Origin: Amphiura filiformis
Taxonomy: Eukaryota; Echinodermata; Ophiuroidea; Amphilepidida; Amphiuridae
Assembly (NCBI RefSeq): GCF_039555335.1
Contig: NC_092647.1
Location: forward strand, 16,044,094-16,108,093
Reading direction: 5' to 3'
Length of the DNA stretch: 64,000 nucleotides
Shown: one piece after another, positions 51,833 through 64,000 of the stretch
Layout: each line of letters opens with the position of its first letter
How positions within the stretch are numbered: position 1 is the stretch's first letter
The notes under the pieces: generated by a model
What the model saw: the letters and a program-made list of their open reading frames with translations, nothing else
Told to the model about the DNA's origin: nothing
Database searches by the model: none
Position numbers and translations under genes: made by a program

Positions 51833-53100
51833 TATACAAGTTTACACTTTCCCCGATACCTGATTACTATAAAAGAACAAAACTTGTTACTTCGATTGCG
51901 AAATGGCAGCGTGGCGTAGCGGATTAGTCCTCAGACTGATAACCTTTTGACTATTGACCGATGTGAATGGTTCGAGTCCCAGTGGTGGTCTTTTTTAAAA
52001 AGTATATTCAATTGTGTGTTTTTTTTTTGTTTTTTCTCATCGCAAAAGCGTGTCTTAATAGAAATAATATTCAGAAATGAGTTGTTTCAAATTGTTACAT
52101 CATGATCTTTGTGATTCGCTCGGATATGCCTATACTCAGCATACACAAGTTTTCCAGAAAACATTTATATATGCCTATACTCAGCAAACACAAGTTTTAG
52201 ACAAAACATTTACATGTTGGGTTATATCATAAAGGGTACAAAATGTTTGAAGTTTTAATAACATTGAAAATATTTTGGAAACATGCTGCAAAACATTGTG
52301 ATATTGTAAATAAATGTATTTGTAGTGTTTTTGAGTTACGAGACAAAAACGAAATTTGACTACAGTAGAGGGCATAATTACGAAACTTGTGTAATTTAGC
52401 ATAGGAGGTGTTTTCAGTGACCACGCCCTGAATAACCCAACAATTTTATCAAAAATTTTATTATAATTCAAAAGGATATTATCTACTCTCAAATCTGGTG
52501 CAATATGAAACTCATACAACATTCTGTTTTTGAGTTATGGACAAAAACGACATTTTAGAGCATTTTAGAGCCATGATTAAGAAACGTGAGTAATTTAGCA
52601 TAGGGGTGTTTCCAATGACCACTCCCTAAATAAACCAAATTCTTTATTAACAATTTTATTATGATTACAAAGCATATGATTCACTCTCAAATCGTGTGCA
52701 ATTTGAAGCTCATACGACATTCCGTTTTTGAGTTATGAGACAAAAACGAAATTTAGATGAAATATTTTGCATTCGGTAGAGACAATCAAGGAAAAAAGTC
52801 TTGGAACGCTTGCGTGTAAATAACGGAAAACTGTCACCCCCTCTCCCCCGTGCAATGTTGAGAACTGCCAATGTCTTCAGCGGTTCCCCAATGTGTTCCA
52901 ACATTGCTTGATGGGGAGAGGGAAGGGTAAAATCATTGTTGTAGATGTCATGTTTCTTCCCAAACACAATATAGGTCATTTCCATGAACATAAGAAATTC
53001 TGCACGGAATTTCGACAGAGTGTGCCAAGCGTTCCAAGGACTTTTTCCTTGATTGTCTCTACCGAATGCAAAATATTTCATCTAAATTTCGTTTTTGTCT

Positions 53101-53707
53101 CATAACTCAAAAACGGAATGTCGTATGAGCTTCAAATTTCACACGATTTGAGAGTGGGTTATATACCTTGCAATCATAATAAAATTGTTGATAACGAATT
53201 TGGTTTACTTAGGGAGTGGTCACCGAAAACACCCCATATGCTAAATTACACACGTTTCATAATTATGGCTCTAAACTGCTCTAAAATGTCGTTTTTGTCC
53301 ATAACTCAAAAACAGAATGTTGTATGAGCTTCATATTGTACACGATTTGAGAGGGGATTATATGCTTTGCAATCATAATAAAATTGTTGATAAAGAATTT
53401 GGTTTATTTAGGGAGTGGTCACTGAAAACACCCCATATGCTAAATTACACACTTTTCATAATTATGGCTCTAAACTGCTCTAAAATGTCGATTTTGTCCA
53501 TAACTCAAAAACAGAATGTTGTATGAGCTTCATATTGCACACGATTAGAGAGTAGATAATATCCTTTTGAATCATAATAAAATTGTTGATAAAAATGTTG
53601 AGTTATTTAGGGATTGGTCACTGACAACACCTCCTATGCTAAATGACACAAGTTTTGTAATTATGGCCCTCTTCTGTATGATACTGAGTCAATTTTCGTT
53701 TTTGTCT
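53101..53707 (+). repeat. ~200-bp plus-strand subrepeats (example, unit 3)
   Basis: CATAACTCAAAAAC begins at 53101, 53300 and 53499, with a diverged CATAACTAAAAAAC at 53708: spacing 199, 199 and 209 bp. Minus-strand counterparts occupy about 52330-52740. The same arrangement holds in the other units. Confidence 0.93.
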
Positions 53708-54999
53708 CATAACTAAAAAACACTACAAATGCATTTTTCGTACAATATCACAATGTTTTGCAGCATGTTTCCAAAATGTTTTTTTAATGTTATTAAAACG
53801 TTATGTACCCTTTATGATATAACCTAACGTGTAAAATTTATGTTTTCTCTAAAACTTGTGTTTACTGAGTATAGGCACATCCGAGCGAATCAGAAAGATT
53901 ATGATGTAACAATTTGAAACAACTCTTTTCTGAATAGTATTTATAACAAAATACGCTTTTGCGATGAGAAAAAAAAAAAAAAAACAACAACAATTTAATA
54001 CACTTAAAGAAAAAATATAGACCACCATTGGGACTCGAACCATGCACATCAGTCAATAGCCAAAAGGTTAACAGTCGGAGGACTAATCCGCTACGCCACG
54101 CTGCCATTGCACAAACGAAGTAACAAGTTTTGTTCTTTTATAGTAGTCAGGTATCAGGGAAAGTGTAAACTTGTATAGTAGAAATGGCAAAGAATGACAA
54201 AATGGTCCAAAATCGACATTTTATGTTTTTAGGCCGCATCTCATGAAGCGTCACGTTCGTTTACATTTGCTATACCAATTGAGAATGTTTTAATGCAAAA
54301 GGAATGACACCTTGATCTCTTATATGAAATTTGTTAACACTTTACCATTTTGAATTGAAATAAATATATATGCGTATTTCTTTCAATTCAAAATGTAAAA
54401 CGAATATGAAATCAATGTTTCATTCCTTTTGCTTTCTCATTGATATATGCGAACGTGAAGCTCAAAAAAACATAAAATATCGATTTTGAGACCATTTTGT
54501 CATTATGGTAAACTGATACACTTTTGCCATTTCTACTATATACAAGTTTACACTTTCCACGATACCTGACTACTATAAAAAAACACAACTTGTTACTTCG
54601 ATTGCGAAATGGCAGCGTGGCGTAGGGAATTAGTCCTCAGACTGATAACCTTTTGACTATTGACCGATGTGGTTCGAGTCCCAATGGTGGTCTTTTTTAA
54701 AAGTATATTCAATTGTTGTTTTTTTTTCTTTTCTTTTTTTTTTTCTCATCGCAAAAGCGTATTTTAATATAAATAATATTCAGAAATGAGTTGTTTATGC
54801 GTATTTATTTCAATTCAAATTGGTAAACTTAACTGTTAACAAATTTTATATCATTCCTGTTGCAATAAAACATTTTCAATTGGTATAGCAAATGTAAACG
54901 AACGTGACGCTGCGTGAGATGCGGCCTAAAAACATAAATATCGATTTTGGACCATTTTGTCATTATGGTAAACTGATACATTTTGAGGTTTCTACTATA

Positions 55000-55199
55000 G
55001 GGTGCTTGCATGGAAGATCACAAAGTTCAAACCATCCTAAAGACACGCTCCAGAGGACATGCAAATGCACGGAGTACAATACCAATCACCTGTTTAACTG
55101 GTTTTGATCAAAGTAATTCTTTGTACTCCATGCATTAGCATATCTTATGGAGCGTGTCTGGAGGATGATTTGAACTCATGACCTTTCGTGCAAGCACTC
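55000..55199. mobile_element. Nested foldback MITE, unit 3
   Basis: Same element and same insertion site as in unit 1. Confidence 0.9.
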
Positions 55200-58100
55200 T
55201 ATACAAGTTTACACTTTCCCCGATACCTGATTACTATAAAAGAACAAAACTTGTTACTTCGATTGCGAAATGGCAGCGTGGCGTAGCGGATTAGTCCTCA
55301 GACTGATAACCTTTTGACTATTGACCGATGTGAATGGTTCGAGTCCCAGTGGTGGTCTTTTTTTAAAAAGTATATTCAATTGTGTGTTTTTTTCTTGTTT
55401 TTCTCATCGCAAAAGCGTGTCTTAATAGAAATAATATTCAGAAATGAGTTGTTTCAAATTGTTACATCATGATCTTTGTGATTCGCTCGGATATGCCTAT
55501 ACTCAGCATACACAAGTTTTCCAGAAAACATTTATATATGCCTATACTCAGCAAACACAAGTTTTAGACAAAACATTTACATGTTGGGTTATATCATAAA
55601 GGGTACAAAATGTTTGAAGTTTTAATAACATTGAAAATATTTTGGAAACATGCTGCAAAACATTGTGATATTGTAAATAAATGTATTTGTAGTGTTTTTG
55701 AGTTACGAGACAAAAACGAAATTTGACTACAGTAGAGGGCATAATTACGAAACTTGTGTAATTTAGCATAGGAGGTGTTTTCAGTGACCACTCCTGAATA
55801 ACCCAACAATTTTATCAAAAATTTTATTATGATTCAAAAGGATATTATCTACTCTCAAATCTGGTGCAATATGAAACTCATACAACATTCTGTTTTTGAG
55901 TTATGGACAAAAACGACATTTTAGAGCATTTTAGAGCCATGATTAAGAAACGTGAGTAATTTAGCATAGGGGTGTTTCCAATGACCACTCCCTAAATAAA
56001 CCAAATTCTTTATTAACAATTTTATTATGATTACAAAGCATATGATTCACTCTCAAATCGTGTGCAATTTGAAGCTCATACGACATTCCGTTTTTGAGTT
56101 ATGAGACAAAAACGAAATTTAGATGAAATATTTTGCATTCGGTAGAGACAATCAAGGAAAAAAGTCTTGGAACGCTTGCGTGTAAATAACGGAAAACTGT
56201 CACCCCTCTCCCCCGTGCAATGTTGAGAACTGCCAATGTCTTCAGCGGTTCCCCAATGTGTTCCAACATTGCTTGATGGGGAGAGGGAAGGGTAAATCAT
56301 TGTTGTAGATGTCATGTTTCTTCCCAAACACAATATAGGTCATTTCCATGAACATAAGAAATTCTGCACGGAATTTCGACAGAGTGTGCCAAGCGTTCCA
56401 AGGACTTTTTCCTTGATTGTCTCTACCGAATGCAAAATATTTCATCTAAATTTCGTTTTTTGTCTCATAACTCAAAAACGGAATGTCGTATGAGCTTCAA
56501 ATTTCACACGATTTGAGAGTGGGTTATATACCTTGCAATCATAATAAAATTGTTGATAACGAATTTGGTTTACTTAGGGAGTGGTCACCGAAAACACCCC
56601 ATATGCTAAATTACACACGTTTCATAATTATGGCTCTAAACTGCTCTAAAATGTCGTTTTGTCCATAACTCAAAAACAGAATGTTGTATGAGCTTCATAT
56701 TGTACACGATTTGAGAGGGGATTATATGCTTTGCAATCATAATAAAATTGTTGATAAAGAATTTGGTTTATTTAGGGAGTGGTCACTGAAAACACCCCAT
56801 ATGCTAAATTACACACTTTTCATAATTATGGCTCTAAACTGCTCTAAAATGTCGATTTTGTCCATAACTCAAAAACAGAATGTTGTATGAGCTTCATATT
56901 GCACACGATTAGAGAGTAGATAATATCCTTTTGAATCATAATAAAATTGTTGATAAAAATGTTGAGTTATTTAGGGATTGGTCACTGACAACACCTCCTA
57001 TGCTAAATGACACAAGTTTTGTAATTATGGCCCTCTTCTGTATGATACTGAGTCAATTTTCGTTTTTGTCTCATAACTCAAAAACACTACAAATGCATTT
57101 TTCGTACAATATCACAATGTTTTGCAGCATGTTTCCAAAATGTTTTTTTAATGTTATTAAAACGTTATGTACCCTTTATGATATAACCTAACGTGTAAAA
57201 TTTATGTTTTCTCTAAAACTTGTGTTTACTGAGTATAGGCACATCCGAGCGAATCAGAAAGATTATGATGTAACAATTTGAAACAACTCTTTTCTGAATA
57301 GTATTTATAACAAAATACGCTTTTGCGATGAGAAAAAAATAAAAAAAAAAAACAACAACAATTTAATACACTTAAAGAAAAAATATAGACCACCATTGGG
57401 ACTCGAACCATGCACATCAGTCAATAGCCAAAAGGTTAACAGTCGGAGGACTAATCCGCTACGCCACGCTGCCATTGCACAAACGAAGTAACAAGTTTCG
57501 TTCTTTTATAGTAGTCAGGTATCGGGAAAGTGTAAACTTGTATAGTAGAAATGGCAAAGTGTATCCGTTTACCATAATGACAAAATGGGCCAAAATCGAC
57601 ATTTTATGTTTTTGAAGGCCGCATCTCATGACGCGTCACGTTCGTTTACATTTGCTATAATTGAGAATGTTTTAATGCAAAAGGAATGACACCTTGATCT
57701 CTTATATGAAATTTGTTAACACTTTACCATTTTGAATTGAAATAAATATATATGCGTATTTCTTTCAATTCAAAATGGTAAAGTGTTAACAAATTTCATA
57801 TATGAAATCAATGTTTCATTCCTTTTGCATTAAAACATTCTCAATTGGTATAGCAAATGTAAACGAACGTGAAGCTTCATGAGATGCGGCCTCAAAAACA
57901 TAAAATATCGATTTTGGACCATTTTGTCATTATGGTAAACTGATACACTTTGCCATTTCTACTATACAAGTTTACACTTTCCACTATACCTGACTACTAT
58001 AAAAGAACACAACTTGTTACTTCGATTGCGAAATGGCAGCGTGGCGTAGGGAATTAGTCCTCAGACTGATAACCTTTTGACTATTGACCGATGTGGTTCG

Positions 58101-58426
58101 AGTCCCAATGGTGGTCTTTTTAAAAGTATATTCAATTGTTGTTTTTTTTTTTTCTTTTTTTTTTTTTTTTTCTCATCGCAAAAGCGTATTTTAATATAAA
58201 TAATATTCAGAAATGAGTTGTTTATGCGTATTTATTTCAATTCAAATTGGTAAACTTAACTGTTAACAAATTTTATATCATTCCTGTTGCAATAAAACAT
58301 TTTCAATTGGTATAGCAAATGTAAACGAACGTGACGCTGCGTGAGATGCGGCCTAAAAACATAAATATCGATTTTGGACCATTTTGTCATTATGGTAAAC
58401 TGATACATTTTGAGGTTTCTACTATA

Positions 58427-58626
58427 GGGTGCTTGCATGGAAGATCACAAAGTTCAAACCATCCTAAAGACACGCTCCAGAGGACATGCAAATGCACGGA
58501 GTACAATACCAATCACCTGTTTAACTGGTTTTGATCAAAGTAATTCTTTGTACTCCATGCATTAGCATATCTTATGGAGCGTGTCTGGAGGATGATTTGA
58601 ACTCATGACCTTTCGTGCAAGCACTC
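58427..58626. mobile_element. Nested foldback MITE, unit 4
   Basis: Same element and site. The same unit keeps an uninterrupted version of the target at about 57954-57980. Confidence 0.9.
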
Positions 58627-61600
58627 TATACAAGTTTACACTTTCCCCGATACCTGATTACTATAAAAGAACAAAACTTGTTACTTCGATTGCGAAATGG
58701 CAGCGTGGCGTAGCGGATTAGTCCTCAGACTGATAACCTTTTGACTATTGACCGATGTGAATGGTTCGAGTCCCAGTGGTGGTCTTTTTTTTTTAAAAAG
58801 TATATTCAATTGTGTGTTTTTTTCTTGTTTTTCTCATCGCAAAAGCGTGTCTTAATAGAAATAATATTCAGAAATGAGTTGTTTCAAATTGTTACATCAT
58901 GATCTTTGTGATTCGCTCGGATATGCCTATACTCAGCATACACAAGTTTTCCAGAAAACATTTATATATGCCTATACTCAGCAAACACAAGTTTTAGACA
59001 AAACATTTACATGTTGGGTTATATCATAAAGGGTACAAAATGTTTGAAGTTTTAATAACATTGAAAATATTTTGGAAACATGCTGCAAAACATTGTGATA
59101 TTGTAAATAAATGTATTTGTAGTGTTTTTGAGTTACGAGACAAAAACGAAATTTGACTACAGTAGAGGGCATAATTACGAAACTTGTGTAATTTAGCATA
59201 GGAGGTGTTTTCAGTGACCACTCCCTGAATAACCCAACAATTTTATCAAAAATTTTATTATGATTCAAAAGGATATTATCTACTCTCAAATCTGGTGCAA
59301 TATGAAACTCATACAACATTCTGTTTTTGAGTTATGGACAAAAACGACATTTTAGAGCATTTTAGAGCCATGATTAAGAAACGTGAGTAATTTAGCATAG
59401 GGGGTGTTTCCAATGACCACTCCTAAATAAACCAAATTCTTTATTAACAATTTTATTATGATTACAAAGCATATGATCCACTCTCAAATCGTGTGCAATT
59501 TGAAGCTCATACGACATTCCGTTTTTGAGTTATGAGACAAAAACGAAATTTAGATGAAATATTTTGCATTCGGTAGAGACAATCAAGGAAAAAGTCTTGG
59601 AACGCTTGCGTGTAAATAACGGAAAACTGTCACCCCTCTCCCCGTGCAATGTTGAGAACTGCCAATGTCTTCAGCGGTTCCCCAATGTGTTCCAACATTG
59701 CTTGATGGGGAGAGGGAAGGGAAATAAATCATTGTTGTAGATGTCATGTTTCTTCCCAAACACAATATAGGTCATTTCCATGAACATAATGAATGCTGCA
59801 CGGAATTTCGACAGAGTGTGCCAAGCGTTCCAAGGACTTTTTCCTTGATTGTCTCTACCGAATGCAAAATATTTCATCTAAATTTCGTTTTTGTCTCATA
59901 ACTCAAAAACGGAATGTCGTATGAGCTTCAAATTTCACACGATTTGAGAGTGGGTTATATACTTTGCAATCATAATAAAATTGTTGATAACGAATTTGGT
60001 TTACTTAGGGAGTGGTCACCGAAAACACCCCATATGCTAAATTACACACGTTTCATAATTATGGCTCTAAACTGCTCTAAAATGTCGTTTTTGTCCATAA
60101 CTCAAAAACAGAATGTTGTATGAGCTTCATATTGTACACGATTTGAGAGGGGATTATATGCTTTGCAATCATAATAAAATTGTTGATAAAGAATTTGGTT
60201 TATTTAGGGAGTGGTCACTGAAAACACCCCATATGCTAAATTACACACTTTTCATAATTATGGCTCTAAACTGCTCTAAAATGTCGATTTTGTCCATAAC
60301 TCAAAAACAGAATGTTGTATGAGCTTCATATTGCACACGATTAGAGAGTAGATAATATCCTTTTGAATCATAATAAAATTGTTGATAAAAATGTTGAGTT
60401 ATTTAGGGATTGGTCACTGACAACACCTCCTATGCTAAATGACACAAGTTTTGTAATTATGGCCCTCTTCTGTATGATACTGAGTCAATTTTCGTTTTTG
60501 TCTCATAACTCAAAAACACTACAAATGCATTTTTCGTACAATATCACAATGTTTTGCAGCATGTTTCCAAAATGTTTTTTTTAATGTTATTAAAACGTTA
60601 TGTACCCTTTATGATATAACCTAACGTGTAAAATTTATGTTTTCTATAAAACTTGTGTTTACTGAGTATAGGCACATCCGAGCGAATCAGAAAGATTATG
60701 ATGTAACAATTTGAAACAACTCTTTTCTGAATAGTATTTATAACAAAATACGCTTTTGCGATGAGAAAAAAAAAAAAAGAAAAAACAACAACAATTTAAT
60801 ACACTTAAAGAAAAAATATAGACCACCATTGGGACTCGAACCATGCACATCAGTCAATAGCCAAAAGGTTAACAGTCGGAGGACTAATCCGCTACGCCAC
60901 GCTGCCATTGCACAAACGAAGTAACAAGTTTTGTTCTTTTATAGTAGTCAGGTATCGGGAAAGTGTAAACTTGTATAGTAGAAATGGCAAAGTGTATCAG
61001 TTTACCATAATGACAAAATGGTCCAAAATCGACATTTTATGTTTTTGAGGCCGCATCTCATGACGCGTCACGTTCGTTTACATTTGCTATACCAATTGAA
61101 AATGTTTTAATGCAAAAGGAATGACACCTTGATCTCTTATATGAAATTTGTTAACACTTTACCATTTTGAATTGAAATAAATATATATATGCGTATTTCT
61201 TTCAATTCAAAATGGTAAAGTGTTAACAAATTTCATATATGAAATCAATGTTTCATTCCTTTTGCATTAAAACATTCTCAATTGGTATAGCAAATGTAAA
61301 CGAACGTGAAGCTTCATGAGATGCGGCCTCAAAAACATAAAATATCGATTTTGGACCATTTTGTCATTATGGTAAACTGATACACTTTGCCATTTCTACT
61401 ATACAAGTTTACACTTTCCACTATAAAAGAACACAACTTGTTACTTCGATTGCGAAATGGCAGCGTGGCGTAGGGAATTAGTCCTCAGACTGATAACCTT
61501 TTGACTATTGACCGATGTGGTTCGAGTCCCAATGGTGGTCTTTTTTAAAAGTATATTCAATTGTTGTTTTTTTTTTTCTTTTCTTTTTTTTTTCTCATCG

Positions 61601-61848
61601 CAAAAGCGTATTTTAATATAAATAATATTCAGAAATGAGTTGTTTATGCGTATTTATTTCAATTCAAATTGGTAAACTTAACTGTTAACAAATTTTATAT
61701 CATTCCTGTTGCAATAAAACATTTTCAATTGGTATAGCAAATGTAAACGAACGTGACGCTTCGTGAGATGCGGCCTAAAAACATAAATATCGATTTTGGA
61801 CCATTTTGTCATTATGGTAAACTGATACATTTTGAGGTTTCTACTATA

Positions 61849-62048
61849 GGGTGCTTGCATGGAAGATCACAAAGTTCAAACCATCCTAAAGACACGCTCC
61901 AGAGGACATGCAAATGCACGGAGTACAATACCAATCACCTGTTTAACTGGTTTTGATCAAAGTAATTCTTTGTACTCCATGCATTAGCATATCTTATGGA
62001 GCGTGTCTGGAGGATGATTTGAACTCATGACCTTTCGTGCAAGCACTC
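61849..62048. mobile_element. Nested foldback MITE, unit 5
   Basis: Same element and site. The right flank reads TATACTAAG instead of TATACAAG, a unit-specific change. Confidence 0.9.
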
Positions 62049-64000
62049 TATACTAAGTTACACTTTCCCCGATACCTGATTACTATAAAAGAACAAAACT
62101 TGTTACTTCGATTGCGAAATGGCAGCGTGGCGTAGCGGATTAGTCCTCAGACTGATAACCTTTTGACTATTGACCGATGTGAATGGTTCGAGTCCCAGTG
62201 GTGGTCTTTTTTAAAAAGTATATTCAATTGTGTGTTTTTTCTTGTTTTTCTCATCGCAAAAGCGTGTCTTAATAGAAATAATATTCAGAAATGAGTTGTT
62301 TCAAATTGTTACATCATGATCTTTGTGATTCGCTCGGATATGCCTATACTCAGCATACACAAGTTTTCCAGAAAACATTTATATATGCCTATACTCAGCA
62401 AACACAAGTTTTAGACAAAACATTTACATGTTGGGTTATATCATAAAGGGTACAAAATGTTTGAAGTTTTAATAACATTGAAAATATTTTGGAAACATGC
62501 TGCAAAACATTGTGATATTGTAAATAAATGTATTTGTAGTGTTTTTGAGTTACGAGACAAAAACGAAATTTGACTACAGTAGAGGGCATAATTACGAAAC
62601 TTGTGTAATTTAGCATAGGAGGTGTTTTCAGTGACCACTCCCTGAATAACCCAACAATTTTATCAAAAATTTTATTATGATTCAAAAGGATATTATCTAC
62701 TCTCAAATCTGGTGCAATATGAAACTCATACAACATTCTGTTTTTGAGTTATGGACAAAAACGACATTTTAGAGCATTTTAGAGCCATGATTAAGAAACG
62801 TGAGTAATTTAGCATAGGGGGTGTTTTCAATGACCACTCCCTAAATAAACCAAATTCTTTATTAACAATTTTATTATGATTACAAAGCATATGATTCACT
62901 CTCAAATCGTGTGCAATTTGAAGCTCATACGACATTCCGTTTTTGAGTTATGAGACAAAAACGAAATTTAGATGAAATATTTTGCATTCGGTAGAGACAA
63001 TCAAGGAAAAAAAGTCTTGGAACGCTTGCGTGTAAATAACGGAAAACTGTCACCCCCTCTCCCCCGTGCAATGTTGAGAACTGCCAATGTCTTCAGCGGT
63101 TCCCCAATGTGTTCCAACATTGCTTGATGGGGAGAGGGAAGGTAAATCATTGTTGTAGATGTCATGTTTCTTCCCAAACACAATATAGGTCATTTCCATG
63201 AACATAAGAAATTCTGCACGGAATTTCGACAGAGTGTGCCAAGCGTTCCAAGGACTTTTTTCCTTGATTGTCTCTACCGAATGCAAAATATTTCATCTAA
63301 ATTTCGTTTTTGTCTCATAACTCAAAAACGGAATGTCGTATGAGCTTCAAATTTCACACGATTTGAGAGTGGGTTATATACCTTGCAATCATAATAAAAT
63401 TGTTGATAACGAATTTGGTTTACTTAGGAGTGGTCACCGAAAACACCCCATATGCTAAATTACACACGTTTCATAATTATGGCTCTAAACTGCTCTAAAA
63501 TGTCGTTTTTGTCCATAACTCAAAAACAGAATGTTGTATGAGCTTCATATTGTACACGATTTGAGAGGGGATTATATGCTTTGCAATCATAATAAAATTG
63601 TTGATAAAGAATTTGGTTTATTTAGGAGTGGTCACTGAAAACACCCCATATGCTAAATTACACACTTTTCATAATTATGGCTCTAAACTGCTCTAAAATG
63701 TCGATTTTGTCCATAACTCAAAAACAGAATGTTGTATGAGCTTCATATTGCACACGATTAGAGAGTAGATAATATCCTTTTGAATCATAATAAAATTGTT
63801 GATAAAAATGTTGAGTTATTTAGGGATTGGTCACTGACAACACCTCCTATGCTAAATGACACAAGTTTTGTAATTATGGCCCTCTTCTGTATGATACTGA
63901 GTCAATTTTCGTTTTTGTCTCATAACTCAAAAACACTACAAATGCATTTTTCGTACAATATCACAATGTTTTGCAGCATGTTTCCAAAATGTTTTTTTTA

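Larger units (their letters stand above)
46331..64000. repeat. Tandem array of 3.2-3.4-kb palindromic units
   Basis: ACAATCAAGG (followed by AAAAAGTC) marks unit starts at 46331, 49581, 52782, 56148, 59579 and 62997, so units are 3250, 3201, 3366, 3431 and 3418 bp, with a partial sixth running off the window. Each unit, in order, has: a hairpin core; three to four ~200-bp subrepeats on the plus strand; a linker; a tRNA-like module on the minus strand; a second palindrome; a plus tRNA-like module; a diverged arm copy with a nested foldback element; a second plus tRNA-like module; and about three ~200-bp subrepeats on the minus strand leading into the next core. Units are almost identical apart from small indels. 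Repeated ORFs of 60-123 codons appear but shift frame between 199-bp subrepeats and lie on both strands, so they are not genes. Confidence 0.97.

Noticed and set aside
47572..62206. Functional tRNA genes in the array
   Set aside because: Boxes A and B match, but acceptor and T stems do not pair and the inter-box region does not give a standard anticodon arm.
46426..63286. Recurring ORFs of 60-123 codons in the array on both strands
   Set aside because: They recur because the DNA repeats. The 199-bp subrepeat is not a multiple of three, the same sequence is open on both strands, and no domain or codon bias is seen.

Overview
This is a window of an AT-rich, intron-rich and repeat-rich animal genome. 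It is not prokaryotic: all real coding sequence is in short exons with GT/AG borders and matching phases. The gene content (a multi-C-type-lectin-domain membrane receptor and an ecto-5'-nucleotidase) and the mix of tRNA-derived SINEs, short inverted-repeat elements and a decayed LINE fit a marine invertebrate, probably a deuterostome such as an echinoderm or hemichordate. The species cannot be fixed from the sequence alone.

Region by region. (1) 1-1141 is a 55-bp minisatellite interrupted by a tRNA-derived SINE, presumably in an intron of the first gene. (2) 1142-10037 (+) holds the last 12 exons of a type I membrane lectin: four C-type lectin domains, a Thr/Pro-rich stalk, one transmembrane helix and a short tail with an FxNxxY-type internalisation motif. 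The layout resembles a mannose receptor; the 5' exons lie outside the window. Its introns carry four minisatellites and one 1.2-kb TA-flanked element. (3) 10038-18786 is intergenic and consists mostly of small inverted-repeat elements, a SINE, a minisatellite and one arm of a large inverted duplication. (4) 18787-46018 (+) contains six exons of an NT5E-like ecto-5'-nucleotidase: signal peptide, all metal-ligand motifs of the N-terminal domain and most of the substrate-binding C-terminal domain. The last roughly 115 residues lie beyond the window. Intron 1 is 17.4 kb and full of repeats, including segmental duplications that can be compared with and without their transposon insertions. (5) 46331-64000 is a tandem array of 3.2-3.4-kb units (five and a third copies), each built as a very large inverted repeat with three tRNA-like Pol III promoter modules and a nested 200-bp foldback element. 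It lies in the intron after the sixth nucleotidase exon.

The two genes share a strand and are separated by 8.7 kb. Both encode cell-surface or secretory-pathway proteins, but nothing in the sequence shows that they work together. I found no new enzymatic or defence system. The most unusual structure is the palindromic 3.4-kb array.
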